From Granulicella arctica (GTDB taxonomy: Bacteria > Acidobacteriota > Terriglobia > Terriglobales > Acidobacteriaceae), in NCBI RefSeq assembly GCF_025685605.1, contig NZ_JAGTUT010000001.1, positions 1,240,001-1,304,000 of the forward strand: a stretch of DNA of 64,000 bases. The letters are read 5' to 3'. A program made the position numbers and the translations under genes. Below the pieces are notes generated by a model that was given only the letters and a program-made list of their open reading frames with translations, did no database searches and was not told the origin of the DNA. Below, one piece after another: positions 61,780 through 64,000 of this stretch (positions within the stretch are counted from its first letter, which is position 1; each line of letters starts with the position of its first letter).

Positions 61780-63002
61780 CCACCTTAGAGCCTTGGCTTG
61801 CAATTATAGGGGTGGGTGAGGATGGTTGGCCTGGTCTGAGTGCGACCGCAAGATCTCTCATTCAATCGGCCGGTCTGCTCTACGGAGGAGCTCGGCACTT
61901 AAGCCTCATGCCCGACGAGGAAGTGACTGCGGAAAAAGTCGCTTGGCCATCGCCCATGAGTTCAGCGATCAAAGAGATACTCGTACAACATCGAGGGCAA
62001 CGAAAGGTAGCTGCATTAGCAAGCGGAGATCCTATGCTTTTCGGGGTTGGCGTGACCCTGACGCGAGCCCTTAGCCCGTCAGAGTATCGCGTCATCCCTC
62101 AAGTCTCTTCATCATCACTTGCTTGCGCACGCTTAGGCTGGCCAGTCGTTGAAACAACAATCGTCTCGCTCGTGAATCGCCCGCTCGAACAGATACTACG
62201 TTACCTATGTGACAAGCAGCGCCTTATACTCTTCTCCGAGAACGACCTCACTCCGTCCGTAGTGGCTAAGTTGCTGACACTATCAGGTTATGGCGCGAGC
62301 CTGTTCCATGTTTTTGAAAATCTTGGCGGTTCCAATGAGCGACACGTGAGCACCCAAGCAAAGACATGGGTTGACACACAGATTAGCAAGCTGAACCTCA
62401 TTGCGATTTTGTGTGTTCCCGATGAAGCCTCCAAAATCCTCTCCCTCGTTCCCGGACTACCAGACAAGGTCTTCCGGTCGGACGGACAGCTTACAAAGCG
62501 CGAGGTGCGTGCTGTAACTATAGCGAGTCTTGCTCCACTGCCCGGCCAAACTCTTTGGGATGTTGGCTCCGGTACTGGAACAATCGCTATCGAATGGATG
62601 AGGGTTCACCCCGCATGTGGAGCAATTGCTATCGAGGCGCGCGCCGATAGAGCAGCAAATATCCGTTTCAACGCCAAAGCACTTGGGACGCCCGGACTAC
62701 AGATCATCGAGGGCAGTGCCCCTGACGTCCTCGCAGACATTGGCCGCCCTGATGCCATTTTTATAGGCGGCGGCGTTTCTACTCCAAGAGTATTCGAAAC
62801 ATGTTGGGCCGCACTTCGCAGTGGTGGACGCCTCGTTATCAACGCCGTCACTATCCGAAGCGAAATCAAGTTGACTGAGTGGCATACACTTTATGGAGGT
62901 TCTCTAGTTCGCATCGCGATCTCCCGCGCGGAACCTGTTGGCGCAACCTTCAGTTGGCGACCGATGATACCGATTACCCAATGGGCGGTCACCAAGCCAT
63001 GA
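61776..63002 (+). CDS. cobL: Precorrin-6Y C5,15-methyltransferase (decarboxylating) CobL
   Basis: A 408-residue fusion of CbiE- and CbiT-like domains. CbiE part, about 1-195: WLAIIGVGEDGWPGLSATARSLIQSA, VAALASGDPMLFGVGVTL, VIPQVSSSSLACARLGWPVVET. CbiT part, about 210-408: LTKREVRAVTIASLAPLPGQTLWDVGSGTGTIAIEWMRV and DAIFIGGGVSTPRVFETCWAALRSGGRLVINAV. It methylates C5 and C15 and removes the C12 acetate carboxyl. Overlaps of 4 nt with cobIJ and cobE suggest coupled translation. Confidence 0.95.
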   Translation: MTTLEPWLAIIGVGEDGWPGLSATARSLIQSAGLLYGGARHLSLMPDEEVTAEKVAWPSPMSSAIKEILVQHRGQRKVAALASGDPMLFGVGVTLTRALSPSEYRVIPQVSSSSLACARLGWPVVETTIVSLVNRPLEQILRYLCDKQRLILFSENDLTPSVVAKLLTLSGYGASLFHVFENLGGSNERHVSTQAKTWVDTQISKLNLIAILCVPDEASKILSLVPGLPDKVFRSDGQLTKREVRAVTIASLAPLPGQTLWDVGSGTGTIAIEWMRVHPACGAIAIEARADRAANIRFNAKALGTPGLQIIEGSAPDVLADIGRPDAIFIGGGVSTPRVFETCWAALRSGGRLVINAVTIRSEIKLTEWHTLYGGSLVRIAISRAEPVGATFSWRPMIPITQWAVTKP

Positions 63003-63385
63003 TCTCAGCTCCACAACTTGCCATTGGAATTGGCTTCTCGACACGTGCGAGTAGCGAAGACATTATCCAACTCATCCGGGCATGCACCTCCGCGACGGCT
63101 CCCGCGAGCATCATTGCCTCGCTTGATCGCCGCGCTGTCTTAGCCGGCTTAGTTGCCAAAACACTTGGCATGCCCCTGATGCTTTTTCCCGCTAGCACGC
63201 TGGCTCAGGTCTCAGGCATTTCAACGCGTTCAGCACTGGCTTTGAAGATGACCAAGACCGCAAGTGTTGCTGAAGCTTCTGCACTTGCGTCGCTCGGGAC
63301 GAAGGCACGTTTAATTGTTCCTTATCGAACTGGTCGCTACTGTACATGCGCAGTCGCGGCACTCCCAGCCAATGGTGACGAATGA
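62999..63385 (+). CDS. cobE: Cobalamin biosynthesis protein CobE (CbiG C-terminal family)
   Basis: A 128-residue protein starting at ATG 62999, overlapping the cobL stop by 4 nt (ATGA). Features: [55 protein letters not shown] and a final CTCAVAAL segment; these match the CbiG C-terminal domain (CobE). Its biochemical role in the aerobic route is not firmly known. It is followed by cobM, also with a 4-nt overlap. Confidence 0.9.
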   Translation: MISAPQLAIGIGFSTRASSEDIIQLIRACTSATAPASIIASLDRRAVLAGLVAKTLGMPLMLFPASTLAQVSGISTRSALALKMTKTASVAEASALASLGTKARLIVPYRTGRYCTCAVAALPANGDE

Positions 63386-64000
63386 TAGTTCACTTTATCG
63401 GCGCCGGACCCGGCGCGCCCGACCTGCTTACCCTACGCGGTCGCGATCACATCCATAGGTCACCTGTCTGCCTTTACGCTGGTTCCCTTGTTCCGCCTGA
63501 GATCCTTGCTCACGCAGCGCCCGATGCTCGCCTTGTGAATACGGCTGAGATGAACCTAGACCAAATTATGGCGGAGGTTTCAGAGGCACACCAACAGAAC
63601 CATGATGTAGCGCGCGTCCATTCTGGCGACCTGTCCATCTGGAGCACTATGGGCGAACAGATTCGTCGCTTAGAAAAGATGGGTATCACCTATGACATAA
63701 CGCCAGGGGTACCATCGTTTGCCGCCGCCGCAGCTGCCATCAGTCGTGAGTTGACCATACCCTATCTTGCTCAGAGCGTCATCCTGACCCGCACTTCGAC
63801 TCGCTCCACGCCGATGCCTTCAGGCGAAGACCTCGCATCGTTAGGTCACTCTAAAGCTACGCTCGCCATCCATCTTTCCATTACCAATATCAACATGGTG
63901 ACAGATCAACTTCTGCCGATCTACGGCCCCGACTGCCCTGTCGCCGTCGTCTTTAGAGCAAGTTGGCCTGATGAGCAGGTCCTTCGCGCAACATTGGCGA
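63382..64000 (+). CDS. cobM: Precorrin-4 C11-methyltransferase CobM (3' end outside window)
   Basis: The first 206 codons of a SAM-dependent corrin methyltransferase. Visible motifs: [20 protein letters not shown] at the N-terminus, [35 protein letters not shown], and [18 protein letters not shown]. It methylates C11 of precorrin-4. ATG at 63382 overlaps the cobE stop (ATGA). The usual length is about 250 residues, so 40-50 residues are missing beyond the window. No cobF, cobK or cobB is seen before it. Confidence 0.95.
   Translation, partial: MIVHFIGAGPGAPDLLTLRGRDHIHRSPVCLYAGSLVPPEILAHAAPDARLVNTAEMNLDQIMAEVSEAHQQNHDVARVHSGDLSIWSTMGEQIRRLEKMGITYDITPGVPSFAAAAAAISRELTIPYLAQSVILTRTSTRSTPMPSGEDLASLGHSKATLAIHLSITNINMVTDQLLPIYGPDCPVAVVFRASWPDEQVLRATLA

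Overview
This 64 kb window looks like the chromosome of a soil Acidobacterium of the Granulicella/Terriglobus/Edaphobacter type. The case rests on a 1191-residue Oar-like TonB-dependent receptor with an N-terminal carboxypeptidase-regulatory domain, many Tat- or Sec-exported glycoside hydrolases, several GTG and TTG starts, and long polycistronic runs with ATGA overlaps. The genus is an inference; no rRNA or other marker gene is present.

Region 1 (about 1-30 kb) is a GC-rich block for sugar and glycoside catabolism. It starts with a truncated MFS transporter facing a coupled pair (ATP-grasp ligase and luciferase-like monooxygenase). Next come a Tat-exported GH2 enzyme, the large TonB receptor, and a plus-strand run of GH35-like enzyme, GH42 beta-galactosidase, TPR protein, Tat-exported phosphatase-fold protein and an unrecognised 406-residue protein. 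A minus-strand set follows: a Tat-exported xylose-isomerase-like TIM barrel, pdxH, and a Gfo/Idh/MocA oxidoreductase with a DUF1080 protein. These are interleaved with a Tat-exported amidase and a seven-heme cytochrome with TPRs. The block ends with a GH38 alpha-mannosidase carrying a LacI-type operator, convergent with a LacI-family regulator across a shared terminator.

Region 2 (about 30-44.6 kb) is visibly more AT-rich and has long non-coding stretches. It holds two multi-pass membrane proteins and a compact Tad/Flp pilus operon on the minus strand: flp, prepilin peptidase, cpaB, cpaC secretin, cpaE, cpaF, tadB, tadC and a DUF192 gene. An EAL-HDOD signalling protein lies upstream. The secretin reading frame is broken by a -1 shift at an A5(TA)4 run.

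Region 3 (about 44.6-55.6 kb) has a small membrane protein, a radical SAM protein and a class II aldolase. After these comes a complete reductive pyrimidine-degradation operon: M20 beta-ureidopropionase-type amidohydrolase, preT, preA, dihydropyrimidinase, NCS1 transporter and class III aminotransferase. Together they would import uracil or thymine, reduce it, open the ring, release CO2 and NH3, and transaminate the beta-amino acid. The leader carries paired GTAC boxes and a hairpin that can mask the ribosome binding site; a 34-codon ORF is coupled to preT.

Region 4 (about 55.7-64 kb) holds a B12-binding radical SAM protein, a 1 kb gene-free stretch with three hairpins, and the start of an aerobic cobalamin operon (cobG, cobH, a cobI-cobJ fusion, cobL, cobE, cobM). 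The last gene runs off the window. No tRNA, rRNA, CRISPR array or intact insertion sequence was seen.
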